This document shows, one piece after another, positions 1 through 8,005 of a DNA stretch of 9,604 nt; positions within the stretch are counted from its first letter, which is position 1, and each line of letters begins with the position of its first letter. The notes below the pieces were generated by a model. That model was not told where the DNA came from and searched no databases. It was given only the letters and a program-made list of their open reading frames with translations. The stretch comes from Oscillospiraceae bacterium (GTDB lineage Bacteria > Bacillota > Clostridia > Oscillospirales > Ruminococcaceae). Made by a program: the position numbers and the translations under genes. Where the stretch lies: contig JAEDNF010000043.1 in assembly GCA_016302655.1 (NCBI GenBank), positions 1 to 9,604 of the forward strand, in the 5' to 3' direction.

Positions 1-2121
1 CTCTCTGAATGCGGGCGCAATCTTTGAGTAATACTCAAATGCCTTGTCGCCTCTGCCTACAGCCGCTTCTGCACAGATAATCCATGCGTTGTTGTGGCAG
101 AAGATGCCTGCGTTTTCCTTATATCCGCCGGGATATGTGGAGATTTCGCCGTACTCTATATAATACTTTGTGAATGCGGGGTTGTTCAGTACAAGACCGT
201 GCTGTGAGTTCAGATACTTGTCTACGCTGTCAAGAGTCTTGATGTCATAGCCCTTGTCCTTGCCAAGCCCAGCCATTACGCACCAGCCCTGAGGTTCGAT
301 GAATATCTTGCCTTCTTCGCACTCGTGTGAGCCGACCTTGTTGCCGTTGTGGTCGTATGCACGGAGGAACCATTCGCCGTCAAAGCCGTATTCAAGAGTG
401 TTCTCTCTCATCTTGTCGATTTCAGCCTGTGCCTTTGCGGCTTCAGCCTCGTCGCCCTTGAGCTTGCACATCTCAACATATTCGGGAGCTATTGCGCAGA
501 ACATACCTGCAATCATAACCGATTCTGCTACATTGCTGTAGAAAGGCGGCTCTGTGAACATTTCCTTGTTGTTGTATGTCTGGAATGACTCGCCGGGCTT
601 GTCTGAGAAGCAGGAGAGGTTAAGACAGTCGTTCCAGTCTGCACGGCCGCTGAGCGGAAGTCCGTGAGGACCTACTTTCTTAACTACATGGTAGAACGCT
701 CTCTTCATATGGTCGAGCATTGTATCTGCAAGCTCGTCACGGTTCTCGTAAGGAACCATTTCGTCGAGGATGGATACATCGCCTGTTTCCTTTATATAAG
801 CCGAAACTGCAAGGATCATCCACAGAGGATCGTCGTTGAAGTTCGAGCCGAGCTCGTGGTTGCCCTTCTTTGTAAGCGGCTGATACTGGTGATATGCACC
901 GCCGTCCTCAAGCATGGTAGCGGCAAGGTCGATAAGTCTTTCTCTTGCTCTTTCGGGAATCTGGTGTACAAATCCGAGTAAGTCCTGGTTGGAGTCACGG
1001 AAGCCCATTCCTCTGCCGATACCGCTTTCAAAGTAAGATGCGGAACGGGACATATTGAATGTAACCATGCACTGATACTGGTTCCAGATGTTTACCATTC
1101 TGTTCAGCTTCTCATCGGGTGAGTTAACGCTGTACTGACCGAGCAGGCTGTTCCAGTGTGCCTTCAGCTCTTCAAAGAGCTTGTCAGCCTTTTCGGCTGT
1201 ATCGCACATAGCGAGCATTTCCTGAGCCTTTTTCTTGTTGATGATATTCTTCTTGCTGCCACGACTTGTGATTATCGTGCTGTTCTCGTCAAGGTCGGGA
1301 GCGAACTTTTCTTCAACCTTGTTCTCAACATAACCCAGACAGAATACATAGTCCTTGCTCTCACCGGGAGCGAGCTTAACTTCTATGTAGTGTGATGCAA
1401 CGGGTGACCAGCCGTCAGCTACTGACATATTGGGCTTGCCTGCAAAAACGGTCTGAGGAGCGTCAAAGCCGTTGTACAGACCTAAAAAGCTCTCTCTGTC
1501 GGTGTCATAGCCGTTTATAGGAGCATTTACAGAATAGAATGCATAGTGGTCGCGTCTTTCCTTGTATTCAGTCTTGTGATAGATTACCGAGCCGTCGATC
1601 TCAACTTCGCCTGTGTTGAAGTTTCTCTGGAAGTTAGTCGTGTCATCGTTTGCGTCCCACAGACACCACTCTACAAAGCTGAACAGCTTGAGGTTCTTTT
1701 CCTTGTCGCTGTCGTTCTTTATAGTTACCTTCTGAATCTCTCCGTTGAAGTTCTGCGGAACAAAGAAGGTTGCTGTAGCCGTAACGCCGTTTGAAGAACC
1801 CTTGATAATGGTGTAGCCCATACCGTGACGGCACTCGTAGCTGTCAAGAGTTGTCTTTACGGGAGACCAGCCGGGATTCCAGATGTGTCCGCCGTCGTTG
1901 ATGTAGAAGTAGCGGCCGCCCATATCAACGGGTACGTTGTTATAGCGGTAACGGGTGATTCTTCTCAGTCTTGCGTCCTTGTAGAAGCAATATCCGCCTG
2001 CCGTATTGGATATCAGCGAGAAAAAGCCCTGTGTGCCGAGATAGTTTATCCAGGGGTAAGGTGTCTTGGGTGATGTAATAACATACTCTCTGTTATTATC
2101 GTCAAAATAACCGAATTTCAT
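1..2121 (-). CDS. Cellobiose phosphorylase (GH94), 3' end cut by the window
   Basis: This cytoplasmic enzyme family converts cellobiose plus phosphate to glucose 1-phosphate plus glucose (EC 2.4.1.20), saving ATP when cellodextrins are used. The frame is open for all 707 codons present; the family is usually about 810 residues, so roughly 100 C-terminal residues are missing. The N-terminus ([16 protein letters not shown], then YPWINYLGT and SNTAGGY near residues 22-44, [12 protein letters not shown] near 53-64) matches remembered clostridial cellobiose phosphorylases almost word for word. The GH94 barrel motif ADWNDCLN lies at 494-501; Asp498 is the expected general acid. A further conserved motif, GIFCHNNAW, lies near 673-680. 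There is no signal peptide. The start is the ATG at 2121-2119, with AGGAGG at 2132-2127 five bases before it. The gene is divergent from an AraC-type regulator. A related GH94 specificity, such as cellodextrin phosphorylase, is less likely given the N-terminal match. Confidence 0.93.
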   Translation of the reverse strand, partial: MKFGYFDDNNREYVITSPKTPYPWINYLGTQGFFSLISNTAGGYCFYKDARLRRITRYRYNNVPVDMGGRYFYINDGGHIWNPGWSPVKTTLDSYECRHGMGYTIIKGSSNGVTATATFFVPQNFNGEIQKVTIKNDSDKEKNLKLFSFVEWCLWDANDDTTNFQRNFNTGEVEIDGSVIYHKTEYKERRDHYAFYSVNAPINGYDTDRESFLGLYNGFDAPQTVFAGKPNMSVADGWSPVASHYIEVKLAPGESKDYVFCLGYVENKVEEKFAPDLDENSTIITSRGSKKNIINKKKAQEMLAMCDTAEKADKLFEELKAHWNSLLGQYSVNSPDEKLNRMVNIWNQYQCMVTFNMSRSASYFESGIGRGMGFRDSNQDLLGFVHQIPERARERLIDLAATMLEDGGAYHQYQPLTKKGNHELGSNFNDDPLWMILAVSAYIKETGDVSILDEMVPYENRDELADTMLDHMKRAFYHVVKKVGPHGLPLSGRADWNDCLNLSCFSDKPGESFQTYNNKEMFTEPPFYSNVAESVMIAGMFCAIAPEYVEMCKLKGDEAEAAKAQAEIDKMRENTLEYGFDGEWFLRAYDHNGNKVGSHECEEGKIFIEPQGWCVMAGLGKDKGYDIKTLDSVDKYLNSQHGLVLNNPAFTKYYIEYGEISTYPGGYKENAGIFCHNNAWIICAEAAVGRGDKAFEYYSKIAPAFRE

Positions 2122-2187
2122 AGAATCCTCCTAATGATTTTGTTCTTGTAGCGAAAAAATTACATCGTTACAAAAGAGTACATCCTA

Positions 2188-2216
2188 ATTATATATTAAT
2201 TGAATTTTTTTCGCAA
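2188..2216 (-). promoter_or_regulatory. Sigma-A promoter of the cellobiose phosphorylase gene
   Basis: On the minus strand a -35 TTGCGA (2216-2211) is followed after 17 bp by a perfect -10 TATAAT (2193-2188). Transcription would start near 2181, giving a leader of about 60 bases before the ATG at 2121. The match is good on sequence alone. Confidence 0.7.
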
Positions 2217-2218
2217 GT

Positions 2219-2237
2219 GTTGTAATCGTTTTACAAC
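2219..2237. promoter_or_regulatory. Inverted repeat, probable operator beside the phosphorylase promoter
   Basis: GTTGTAA and TTACAAC form perfect 7-bp arms around a 5-bp centre (TCGTT). The repeat ends 2 bp upstream of the -35 of the phosphorylase promoter. A related sequence, TTACATCGTTACAA at 2160-2173, lies just downstream of the predicted start site; on the minus strand both contain TTGTAA followed by CGAT. The position suits a regulator of the phosphorylase gene. The CG near the centre recalls LacI/CcpA-type sites, but it does not fit the cre consensus cleanly. The binding protein is unknown. Confidence 0.5.
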
Positions 2238-2346
2238 CAAATTTTTTTGCCGATTTGAAAAATTCGCAATCTGCACAAAAAAATTGCGGCTGTTAGTGCA
2301 ATGTGACGATTAAGCATATACGACTGGGATATCGTTATTTTTCCGC

Positions 2347-2375
2347 TTTACAGAAAAAATGAAAAATGATATAAT
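2347..2375 (+). promoter_or_regulatory. Sigma-A promoter of the AraC regulator operon
   Basis: TTTACA (2347-2352), a 17-bp spacer and TATAAT (2370-2375), with an extended -10 TG at 2367-2368. The start site would be near 2382. That lies downstream of the in-frame ATG at 2359, so translation must begin further on; this helps fix the start of the following gene at 2416. Confidence 0.75.
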
Positions 2376-2415
2376 TATACTACAATATACACCATCATTC
2401 GACCTGAGGTATGCT

Positions 2416-3270
2416 ATGAAATATATAGAATACAGAGAAAAGCGTGAGCACGGCACAAGAGAGTTTCCGTATGCGTGTTATATGGTAACGGAGAATTTTC
2501 CGAGATATAATATGGTTCCTCACTGGCATAACGAGTGCGAGATAATATATGTGCGAAGAGGAACCTTTGAGCTGTTTTTGAACGGCCGCACTCACCGTAT
2601 CGGCGAGGGGTGCTGTTCGCTTATAATCGGCGGCAGTGTTCACGGCGGCACTCCCTTAAAGGATTGCAGATACGACTGCCTTGTCTTTGATATGGCAACT
2701 TTGCTCAAAGCCTCACAGATAAGCGCTATTCAGCTTCAGCCTATAATCAATCATGAAAAACAGTTTGTAACGGTATTTCCTGCCGACAGCAAGCCGTCGC
2801 AGTATGCCTTATCGGCAATAGAGGCTATGCTTCAAAAGCCCTTGTGTTATGAACTGCTTGTTCCGGGAACATTGCTTTGTATGCTTGCAAGCATAGTAAG
2901 CGATGATGAGCATTTTTCCGATGCAGACGGAGCCGCAAGCGATATAAAGAAGGCACGCCGCTTCAAGCAGGTAATAAGCTACATAGAACAGCACTACCGT
3001 GAGAATATCACCCTTGAGGAAATGGCGCAGCAATGCGGTATGAACCGTAATTATTTCTGCAGAGCCTTCAAGGAATATACGAGAAAAACGCCGGTCGAAT
3101 ATCTGAATTATTACCGTATAGAATCCGCCTGCGAGCTTATCGTCAGCACCGATCAGAAGCTTATAGACATTGCTCTGAACTGCGGCTTCAACGATTACAG
3201 CTATTTTATCAAGGTTTTCAAAAGTCTGAAGGGAGTAACACCGAGAGATTACTGCCGCCGCAGTTTCTGA
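2416..3270 (+). CDS. AraC-family transcriptional regulator with cupin sensor domain
   Basis: A 284-residue DNA-binding regulator. The N-terminal half is a cupin-like ligand-binding domain: HWHNECEIIYV at residues 36-46, followed by FELFLNGRTHRIGEG, the usual opening of AraC-type sugar sensors. The C-terminal 100 residues (about 184-283) hold two helix-turn-helix motifs: ITLEEMAQQCGMNRNYFCRAFKE, where the first recognition helix lies, and a second one ending in the family signature IALNCGFNDYSYFIKVFKSLKGVTP. The start at 2416 is preferred because TGAGGT at 2405-2410 lies 5 bases upstream and the promoter's transcription start falls after the alternative ATG at 2359. It is divergent from the cellobiose phosphorylase gene, so cellobiose or a related glycan is a reasonable inferred signal. 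It sits 16 bp before a transporter gene, probably in the same operon. Confidence 0.9.
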   Translation: MKYIEYREKREHGTREFPYACYMVTENFPRYNMVPHWHNECEIIYVRRGTFELFLNGRTHRIGEGCCSLIIGGSVHGGTPLKDCRYDCLVFDMATLLKASQISAIQLQPIINHEKQFVTVFPADSKPSQYALSAIEAMLQKPLCYELLVPGTLLCMLASIVSDDEHFSDADGAASDIKKARRFKQVISYIEQHYRENITLEEMAQQCGMNRNYFCRAFKEYTRKTPVEYLNYYRIESACELIVSTDQKLIDIALNCGFNDYSYFIKVFKSLKGVTPRDYCRRSF

Positions 3271-3286
3271 CCGGGTGTGAATATAT

Positions 3287-4150
3287 ATGATAAGTATAAT
3301 TTTTGCGTTGCTGTCGGCGCTTTTTGCCGCAATGACCACAATACTGTGCAAATGCGGACTTAAAGATGCCGATTCCGATGCGGCTACTGCGCTTCGCACC
3401 ACTATAGTGCTTGTTCTGTCTGCGATTGTTGTATGGGTATCAGGGGAGTGGACTCAGCTTCCAAATGCTACGGGTTTGACTCTGCTGTTCCTTATCCTGT
3501 CGGGATGCGCTACAGGAGCGTCCTGGCTGTGCTATTTCAAGGCGCTGAAAATGGCAGATGTAAATGAAGTGGCACCGATAGATAAATCTTCTGTTGTACT
3601 GACAATGCTGATGTCGTTCATTTTTCTCGGCGAACAGCTTACGCCGTTAAAGATAGCGGCAATGGTGCTTATCGGCGCAGGAACGCTTATGATGAGCATC
3701 CGCAAAGGAAACGGCAAGAAAAAGGCAGGCAGATGGATGATATTTGCGTGGCTTTCCGCAATATTTGCGGCTCTTACTTCCATACTTGCCAAGATAGGAG
3801 TAGAGAATGTAAACTCAAACCTTGCAACTGCGATAAGAACGGCTGTCGTTCTTGTTATGGCGTGGGTAGTCGTAGCGGCAAAGGGTAAGAAGAATGTGTT
3901 CTCGGGACTCGGCGGAAAGGCATTTGTCTTTATCGCACTCAGTGCAGTCGCAACGGCGGCTTCGTGGCTTTGCTTCTATTATGCGCTTAAAAACGGCGAT
4001 GCGTCGGTAGTTGTGCCGATAGATAAGCTCAGCATACTTGCTGTTGTGCTTTTCTCACGGATATTTCTCAAGGAAAAGCTCACGGCTATGTCAGCCGCAG
4101 GCCTTGTGCTGTTGACGGCAGGTACTGTTCTGACGGCAATTCCGATATAA
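3287..4150 (+). CDS. EamA/DMT-superfamily transporter with two EamA repeats
   Basis: A 287-residue inner-membrane protein with about ten hydrophobic helices, the standard drug/metabolite transporter layout. It is two copies of one EamA unit: residues 5-49 and 152-196 share 25 of 45 residues by my count. Both halves also carry ASWLC (78-82 and 225-229) and PIDK (97-100 and 244-247), the latter followed by an FxFLGEQLT or SRIFLKEKLT segment. A basic cytoplasmic loop (RKGNGKKKAGR, near 139-149) joins the halves. The substrate cannot be told from sequence; this superfamily exports or imports amino acids, sugars, nucleotide precursors and other small metabolites. The start ATG has only a weak GGGTG upstream (3273-3277), consistent with translation coupled to the preceding AraC gene. 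A hairpin terminator follows immediately. Confidence 0.87.
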   Translation: MISIIFALLSALFAAMTTILCKCGLKDADSDAATALRTTIVLVLSAIVVWVSGEWTQLPNATGLTLLFLILSGCATGASWLCYFKALKMADVNEVAPIDKSSVVLTMLMSFIFLGEQLTPLKIAAMVLIGAGTLMMSIRKGNGKKKAGRWMIFAWLSAIFAALTSILAKIGVENVNSNLATAIRTAVVLVMAWVVVAAKGKKNVFSGLGGKAFVFIALSAVATAASWLCFYYALKNGDASVVVPIDKLSILAVVLFSRIFLKEKLTAMSAAGLVLLTAGTVLTAIPI

Positions 4151-4154
4151 ATAC

Positions 4155-4182
4155 TAAAGCTCCCTTTTTCGAGGGAGCTTTA
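4155..4182. terminator. Hairpin terminator between converging genes
   Basis: Perfect 11-bp stem (TAAAGCTCCCT at 4155-4165 with AGGGAGCTTTA at 4172-4182) around a 6-base loop. It lies 4 bp after the EamA stop codon and 3 bp beyond the stop codon of the converging GGDEF gene, so it can serve both. The downstream T-run is modest in each direction. Confidence 0.75.
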
Positions 4183-4185
4183 CTG

Positions 4186-6126
4186 TTATCTGTTATTACA
4201 CAGCGTCCTTGTCCGCTTGTGCGATTCTTTATCAACATACATCTTAGAATCTGCGGCGTTTATGAAGTGGTCGATATGAAGCGTAGTATCTTTTGGCATT
4301 ATACAGCCGCCGAAGCTGGCGTGTACATTATACGGCTTGCCCGAACGCTTGTTGTAATCATCAAGATAGGCGGATACTGATTTGATATACTTATCCATAT
4401 CATATTCGCTTTTGCCAATTCCGAAAACGACAAATTCATCGCCGCCGAAGCGTGCGCAGATATCGTCTTTGCCTGCGGCTTCTTTTAACGCATTTGAAAT
4501 AGTGGTTATTGCGTTGTCGCCCTCGTTGTGTCCAAAATTGTCATTGATGAGCTTAAGGCTGTCAAGGTCGATCGATATCACCATACAGTTTTTCTTTTCC
4601 TGCTCCTCCATATAATCGTTATACAGCCTGAAGAAGCCTCTGCGGTTGTATAGCGTTGTAAGCGGATCGGTGACATAAAGCATATCTATTTTTTGCGCAT
4701 ACAGATACAGCTCATTCTGCCTGCGTACAGCTTCAAGCAGCTGTGATATCGCCATAGTAACGAAGTTCAGAAGATAATTCGTGTTGCTCCAGGGGTAGAA
4801 GTTAAAAGCAAGATATCCCAGCGTGTTATCTCTGATATGAATAGGCGAATATAAGATGATTTTGCTTTTATCCGACACTTGATAAAAATCGGGAAGCATC
4901 TGCGAAGTCGGGAACTCTGTAGGTTCCTGCGGCTTCTTATCGTAAAAGCGGGCTATACACCTCATAGTGTCACAGTAATCATTTCGATGTACCGGACAGC
5001 TGGCGTTCATATCGTCTATCGAATCATTTTCGATTGTACCGGTCATAAAGTCCTTGCAAATGCATATCCATGAGTTATCGCACCATATTTTAGACAAAGT
5101 TTTTGAAATATTCCTACTTGCTTCTTCAAAGGTATTGCAGTTTGCAAGCTCCTGAACCAGCATTGAAGTTCTTGTGGAGAATTGTCTGGTGTGATACAGC
5201 TCATCAAACACCTCGTGCCTTTGTATAACAGAAAGGGCGTTTGTTTCATCTGCGGTTTTACAGCCGCAGGAAATTCCGTACATTATATTGGGCGGAATAA
5301 TGCTGAGTAAGGGCGGCTTCTTTCCGTTTTTGAGCAGGTCTATCGCTATTTCGCCTGCTTTTCTGCCTGCGCCCTCGGCGAGAATCTTTGCAGTCGTGAT
5401 ATAACCGCCGGCTTCTTCAAGACCGTCCATGCCTGTTATGGCTATATCACCGGGCATATTGAATCCCAGCTCGTTAAGCTTTGTAATAACGGCTGAAGCC
5501 ATTGAGTCATTGGCACACACAATGCCGTCGCAATCAAGCTTGCCTTCTTTCATCATTCTTTCGGTTTCACGCTTTGCCGGTTCGCTCCACATTTCGCCGT
5601 AATATACCCTTGACTCATCAAAAGGTATTCCGTGCTTTTCGAGAGCGTCTTTGTAGCCTAACAGTCTGTCCTCAGAAACACGGTTGCCTTTAGCACCGCC
5701 CATATAGTTAAGCTTTTTCATACCGTGTTTTTCTATAAGATGAGAAGTGAGCAGTTCGATCTGAGCACGGTAATCCGGTATTATGCAATAGCAGTTCTCG
5801 TAGTCATACTGCTTGCCTATCGTCAGAACGGGGACATTCTTTGCAAGCGCATTTTCTATTGTATGCCTTACTATTGCATCGCTGTCGCTCATGTAAAAAG
5901 GAGCAACTATAAGCATTTCAAGTAAATCGTAGTTCGGGAGATTGTAGATGTTGGTCTGTCCTATATTCTGAGGTTCGTTTTCGTAAAAAGAAGTACAGCC
6001 GTTGAAGATATGAAGATTAATACCGTTGTATTCGAGCTGTTGGCACAACCCTTGCAGCAGCATTTTACCTGCCTGAAGATCGCCTATGCAGAATGCAATG
6101 TTGTGATTTCCGCTTTTGTTTTCCAT
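4186..6126 (-). CDS. LacI-type ligand-binding domain fused to a GGDEF diguanylate cyclase
   Basis: A 646-residue protein with no signal peptide or membrane helix, so probably cytoplasmic. Residues about 8-285 form a periplasmic-binding-protein-like fold of the LacI/GalR sensor type (GIVCANDSMASAV at 201-213, IAITGMDGLEEAG at 228-240), but the HTH that LacI repressors carry is absent. Residues about 300-465 are a GAF-like middle region rich in cysteine. A helical linker (about 457-485) leads to a GGDEF domain (about 487-635) with DPLTTLYNRRGF, the metal-binding Asp520 in ISIDLDSLKLIND, and an intact active-site GGDEF at 561-565 (4432-4446). It should therefore make c-di-GMP from two GTP. The inhibitory I-site RxxD is missing: the matching residues 552-555 are GKDD. 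The start has AAGGAG at 6139-6134, 7 bases upstream. A sugar is the likely but unproven ligand. Confidence 0.9.
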   Translation of the reverse strand: MENKSGNHNIAFCIGDLQAGKMLLQGLCQQLEYNGINLHIFNGCTSFYENEPQNIGQTNIYNLPNYDLLEMLIVAPFYMSDSDAIVRHTIENALAKNVPVLTIGKQYDYENCYCIIPDYRAQIELLTSHLIEKHGMKKLNYMGGAKGNRVSEDRLLGYKDALEKHGIPFDESRVYYGEMWSEPAKRETERMMKEGKLDCDGIVCANDSMASAVITKLNELGFNMPGDIAITGMDGLEEAGGYITTAKILAEGAGRKAGEIAIDLLKNGKKPPLLSIIPPNIMYGISCGCKTADETNALSVIQRHEVFDELYHTRQFSTRTSMLVQELANCNTFEEASRNISKTLSKIWCDNSWICICKDFMTGTIENDSIDDMNASCPVHRNDYCDTMRCIARFYDKKPQEPTEFPTSQMLPDFYQVSDKSKIILYSPIHIRDNTLGYLAFNFYPWSNTNYLLNFVTMAISQLLEAVRRQNELYLYAQKIDMLYVTDPLTTLYNRRGFFRLYNDYMEEQEKKNCMVISIDLDSLKLINDNFGHNEGDNAITTISNALKEAAGKDDICARFGGDEFVVFGIGKSEYDMDKYIKSVSAYLDDYNKRSGKPYNVHASFGGCIMPKDTTLHIDHFINAADSKMYVDKESHKRTRTLCNNR

Positions 6127-6161
6127 AACCGTACTCCTTTCGTCAAAAAATCCTATAATTA

Positions 6162-6190
6162 ATTATAACACAAGATATTATTAATTGCAA
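6162..6190 (-). promoter_or_regulatory. Sigma-A promoter of the LacI-GGDEF gene
   Basis: On the minus strand: TTGCAA (6190-6185), a 17-bp spacer and a perfect TATAAT (6167-6162). The start site would be near 6155, about 29 bases before the ATG, leaving room for the strong ribosome binding site. Confidence 0.7.
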
Positions 6191-6264
6191 TAGAAAAATT
6201 TATTGTATAATGATGCCATTCCGCAAGAATTTTTAATGCTAAAATTTGTAAATTCCCCTGAAAC

Positions 6265-6303
6265 TGTAACCGTTTTGTTACCGAATTGTAACAATTTTGT
6301 TAT
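6265..6303 (+). promoter_or_regulatory. Four WalR/PhoP-type hexamer boxes at 11-bp period
   Basis: TGTAAC (6265-6270), TGTTAC (6276-6281), TGTAAC (6287-6292) and TGTTAT (6298-6303) are separated by exactly 5 bp each. All fit TGTWAH-N5-TGTWAH, the published direct-repeat consensus of the essential response regulator WalR (YycF); PhoP boxes are related. A fifth similar hexamer, TGTAAA at 6247-6252, is out of phase. The last box overlaps by one base the -35 of the promoter that serves the downstream hydrolase gene, a typical position for an OmpR-family activator. WalR regulons are known to contain peptidoglycan hydrolases, which matches the downstream gene. The identity of the regulator is inferred. 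Confidence 0.65.
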
Positions 6304-6330
6304 TGATTTTTCTCGGAAATATGATATACT
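6303..6330 (+). promoter_or_regulatory. Promoter of the NlpC/P60-like gene
   Basis: TTGATT (6303-6308), a 16-bp spacer and TATACT (6325-6330), with an extended -10 TG at 6322-6323. The start site would be near 6337. The moderate -35 and the adjoining box array suggest activator-dependent transcription. Confidence 0.6.
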
Positions 6331-6374
6331 TGTATTAATGATTGTGATACTTGTATTTAAAAACAATCGGAGCG

Positions 6375-7952
6375 ATGAAATATAATATGAAACAAACTTC
6401 ACACATTACAGAACAAAAGAATAGTAGCACAGCTTGTGGCGAAAAGAAAAAGAAGAGTAAGAAATCTTCTTTCCGTTCCTTTGCAATAACGACGCTTTCC
6501 GTAATAATTGCACTTTGTGCAGGCGTTTCTCTTTACTGTGCCAATGCGATACTGTCGTCGGGAAATGCTGCGACAGATTCTTCGGTTAAAGAGTCGGCGA
6601 ACGCTGTGCAAAGGGAGCCTGCCGCTCCCTCATTATCGGTGTCGGACTCGCTCGGTGAAGATTTTACCCGTACGCTTACCGTATCCTGCAAAAATACGGA
6701 CGGCACGACCGAAGGCTTGCTGTGTTATGTCTGCCCGAAGGAGGACACCGCTCCCGATACCGACAGTGAGTGGCTTGACGCCGCTTCGGGTACGGTTGCT
6801 CTACAACTTAGTGCCGGAAGTTACAGCGTATATCTTGCAAACCGATACGGAAAAGAAACGGTATCCGATACTGTTGACATAAAAGTTGACGCAGTAACTT
6901 CACTAAAGCTCGATCTTGCTGATCCGTATATGAATGTCGGAATGTACGATACTCTTACGGTAACGCTTGAAACCGTCGGCGCTCCCGATGAGAGCCTTTC
7001 GTGGGAAAGCAGTAACAGCAAGGTAGCTACAGTAGAAGACGGACTTGTCACAGCGGTAGCAAAGGGCAGAACTACCGTCACCGTAAGCAATCCCGGCGGA
7101 CTTTCGGATTCGATTGACATTATCGTGACGGATTTGCTAAGAGTACCGCAGATAACCGAATACAAACCGCTTTTACCGGCAGGACAGTACAGCGAAGCAG
7201 AGGGAGCGCTTATTGACAGAGTGCTTGAGAGCCGTGTTGCTACGGCAGGCTACGGAACTCGTGCAGGCGTTGTTGCGGCGGCGAGATTTATACCGCTTGA
7301 GTTTAACTTCAAGATACCTTATTTCTATGAGAACGGCAGACTTGACGCTCAGCCCGACAGACCTGTCTGCGACGGCGAGGGCAGATTCTATCATAAAGGA
7401 TTATATCTGACGCACAGCAAGTTTGATGTGCTGGATCAAAGCAAGATACTCTATGGCCCTGCCACATGGGGAGAACCTCTGACAAACTGGGAGGACGCCT
7501 TCGGACTTATTCCCGGGGCTAAATATGCAAACGGTATGACCTGTTCGGGCTTTGTATCATGGTGCCTTATAAACGGCGGTGTTCCGCTTGGCGATATAGG
7601 CGCAGGCGATACGCCCGATTATGACTACGAATACTCCGATATAGGCGAGCGTGTTTGGCTTGATGAAGAGGTTATGAGAAGCGGACGGATACAGGTCGGC
7701 GATTTGATAGGCTGCGACGGACATATTGCGCTGGTAGTCGGATTTGACGAAGAAAATATCTACATAGCCGAAGCACTCGGAAAAGGTATAGTTATAGAAG
7801 TGCGTGAAAGATACCGTGAGGTATGGGAGTGCGGCGACTATACATACGCTATGCTGATGGATGATATATATAACGAGCACGGCGGTACGGGAAATCTTAC
7901 GGATATGTGGAAGGATTATTCCGATGTCATAAATGCCGATACAAATAACTGA
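6375..7952 (+). CDS. Membrane-anchored Ig-like / NlpC/P60-like putative peptidoglycan hydrolase
   Basis: From the ATG at 6375 the product is 525 residues. A Lys-rich cytoplasmic tail (KKKKSKKSS, 24-32) precedes one hydrophobic segment (about 35-60), a signal anchor or an uncleaved signal peptide. Residues about 85-172 look Ig-like; about 174-250 are a bacterial Ig-like group 2 (BIG2) domain with the typical LSWESSNSKVATVEDGLVTAVAKG stretch (208-231). The C-terminal part carries NGMTCSGFVSWCL with Cys390, DGHIALVVG with His450 and YIAEAL with Glu466, the order expected of an NlpC/P60-type cysteine peptidase or amidase that cuts cell-wall peptides. The gene follows a WalR-like box array. The start is uncertain: GGAG at 6369-6372 is only 2 bases from ATG 6375 and 14 from ATG 6387, and a TTG at 6351 is also in frame. 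The hydrolase activity is inferred from motifs. Confidence 0.8.
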   Translation: MKYNMKQTSHITEQKNSSTACGEKKKKSKKSSFRSFAITTLSVIIALCAGVSLYCANAILSSGNAATDSSVKESANAVQREPAAPSLSVSDSLGEDFTRTLTVSCKNTDGTTEGLLCYVCPKEDTAPDTDSEWLDAASGTVALQLSAGSYSVYLANRYGKETVSDTVDIKVDAVTSLKLDLADPYMNVGMYDTLTVTLETVGAPDESLSWESSNSKVATVEDGLVTAVAKGRTTVTVSNPGGLSDSIDIIVTDLLRVPQITEYKPLLPAGQYSEAEGALIDRVLESRVATAGYGTRAGVVAAARFIPLEFNFKIPYFYENGRLDAQPDRPVCDGEGRFYHKGLYLTHSKFDVLDQSKILYGPATWGEPLTNWEDAFGLIPGAKYANGMTCSGFVSWCLINGGVPLGDIGAGDTPDYDYEYSDIGERVWLDEEVMRSGRIQVGDLIGCDGHIALVVGFDEENIYIAEALGKGIVIEVRERYREVWECGDYTYAMLMDDIYNEHGGTGNLTDMWKDYSDVINADTNN

Positions 7953-7971
7953 AAAACATATAACTAAAAAA

Positions 7972-8005
7972 CAATTGCACCCGACTTTTCAGCCGGGTGC
8001 AATTG
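7972..8005. terminator. 12-bp hairpin after the NlpC/P60-like gene
   Basis: CAATTGCACCCG (7972-7983) pairs perfectly with CGGGTGCAATTG (7994-8005) around a 10-base loop. It lies 19 bases after the stop codon, so it is the natural terminator of that gene. On the plus strand, however, it is followed by CTTTGGGG rather than a T-run; the run of T is on the minus strand (AAAAAA at 7966-7971). It may act in both directions, or mainly protect the 3' end. Confidence 0.6.

Noticed and set aside
2219..2237. Catabolite-responsive element (cre)
   Set aside because: The left half and the CG fit, but the right half is shifted by one base relative to the consensus, so only a generic operator is called.
2809..3402. 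197-codon antisense reading frame opposite the AraC and EamA genes
   Set aside because: It lies across two well-supported genes and has no family resemblance; a shadow frame.
6206..6211. Plus-strand TATAAT as a second promoter for the hydrolase gene
   Set aside because: The only -35-like sequence (TTGCAA 6185-6190) is 15 bp away and is better used on the minus strand.
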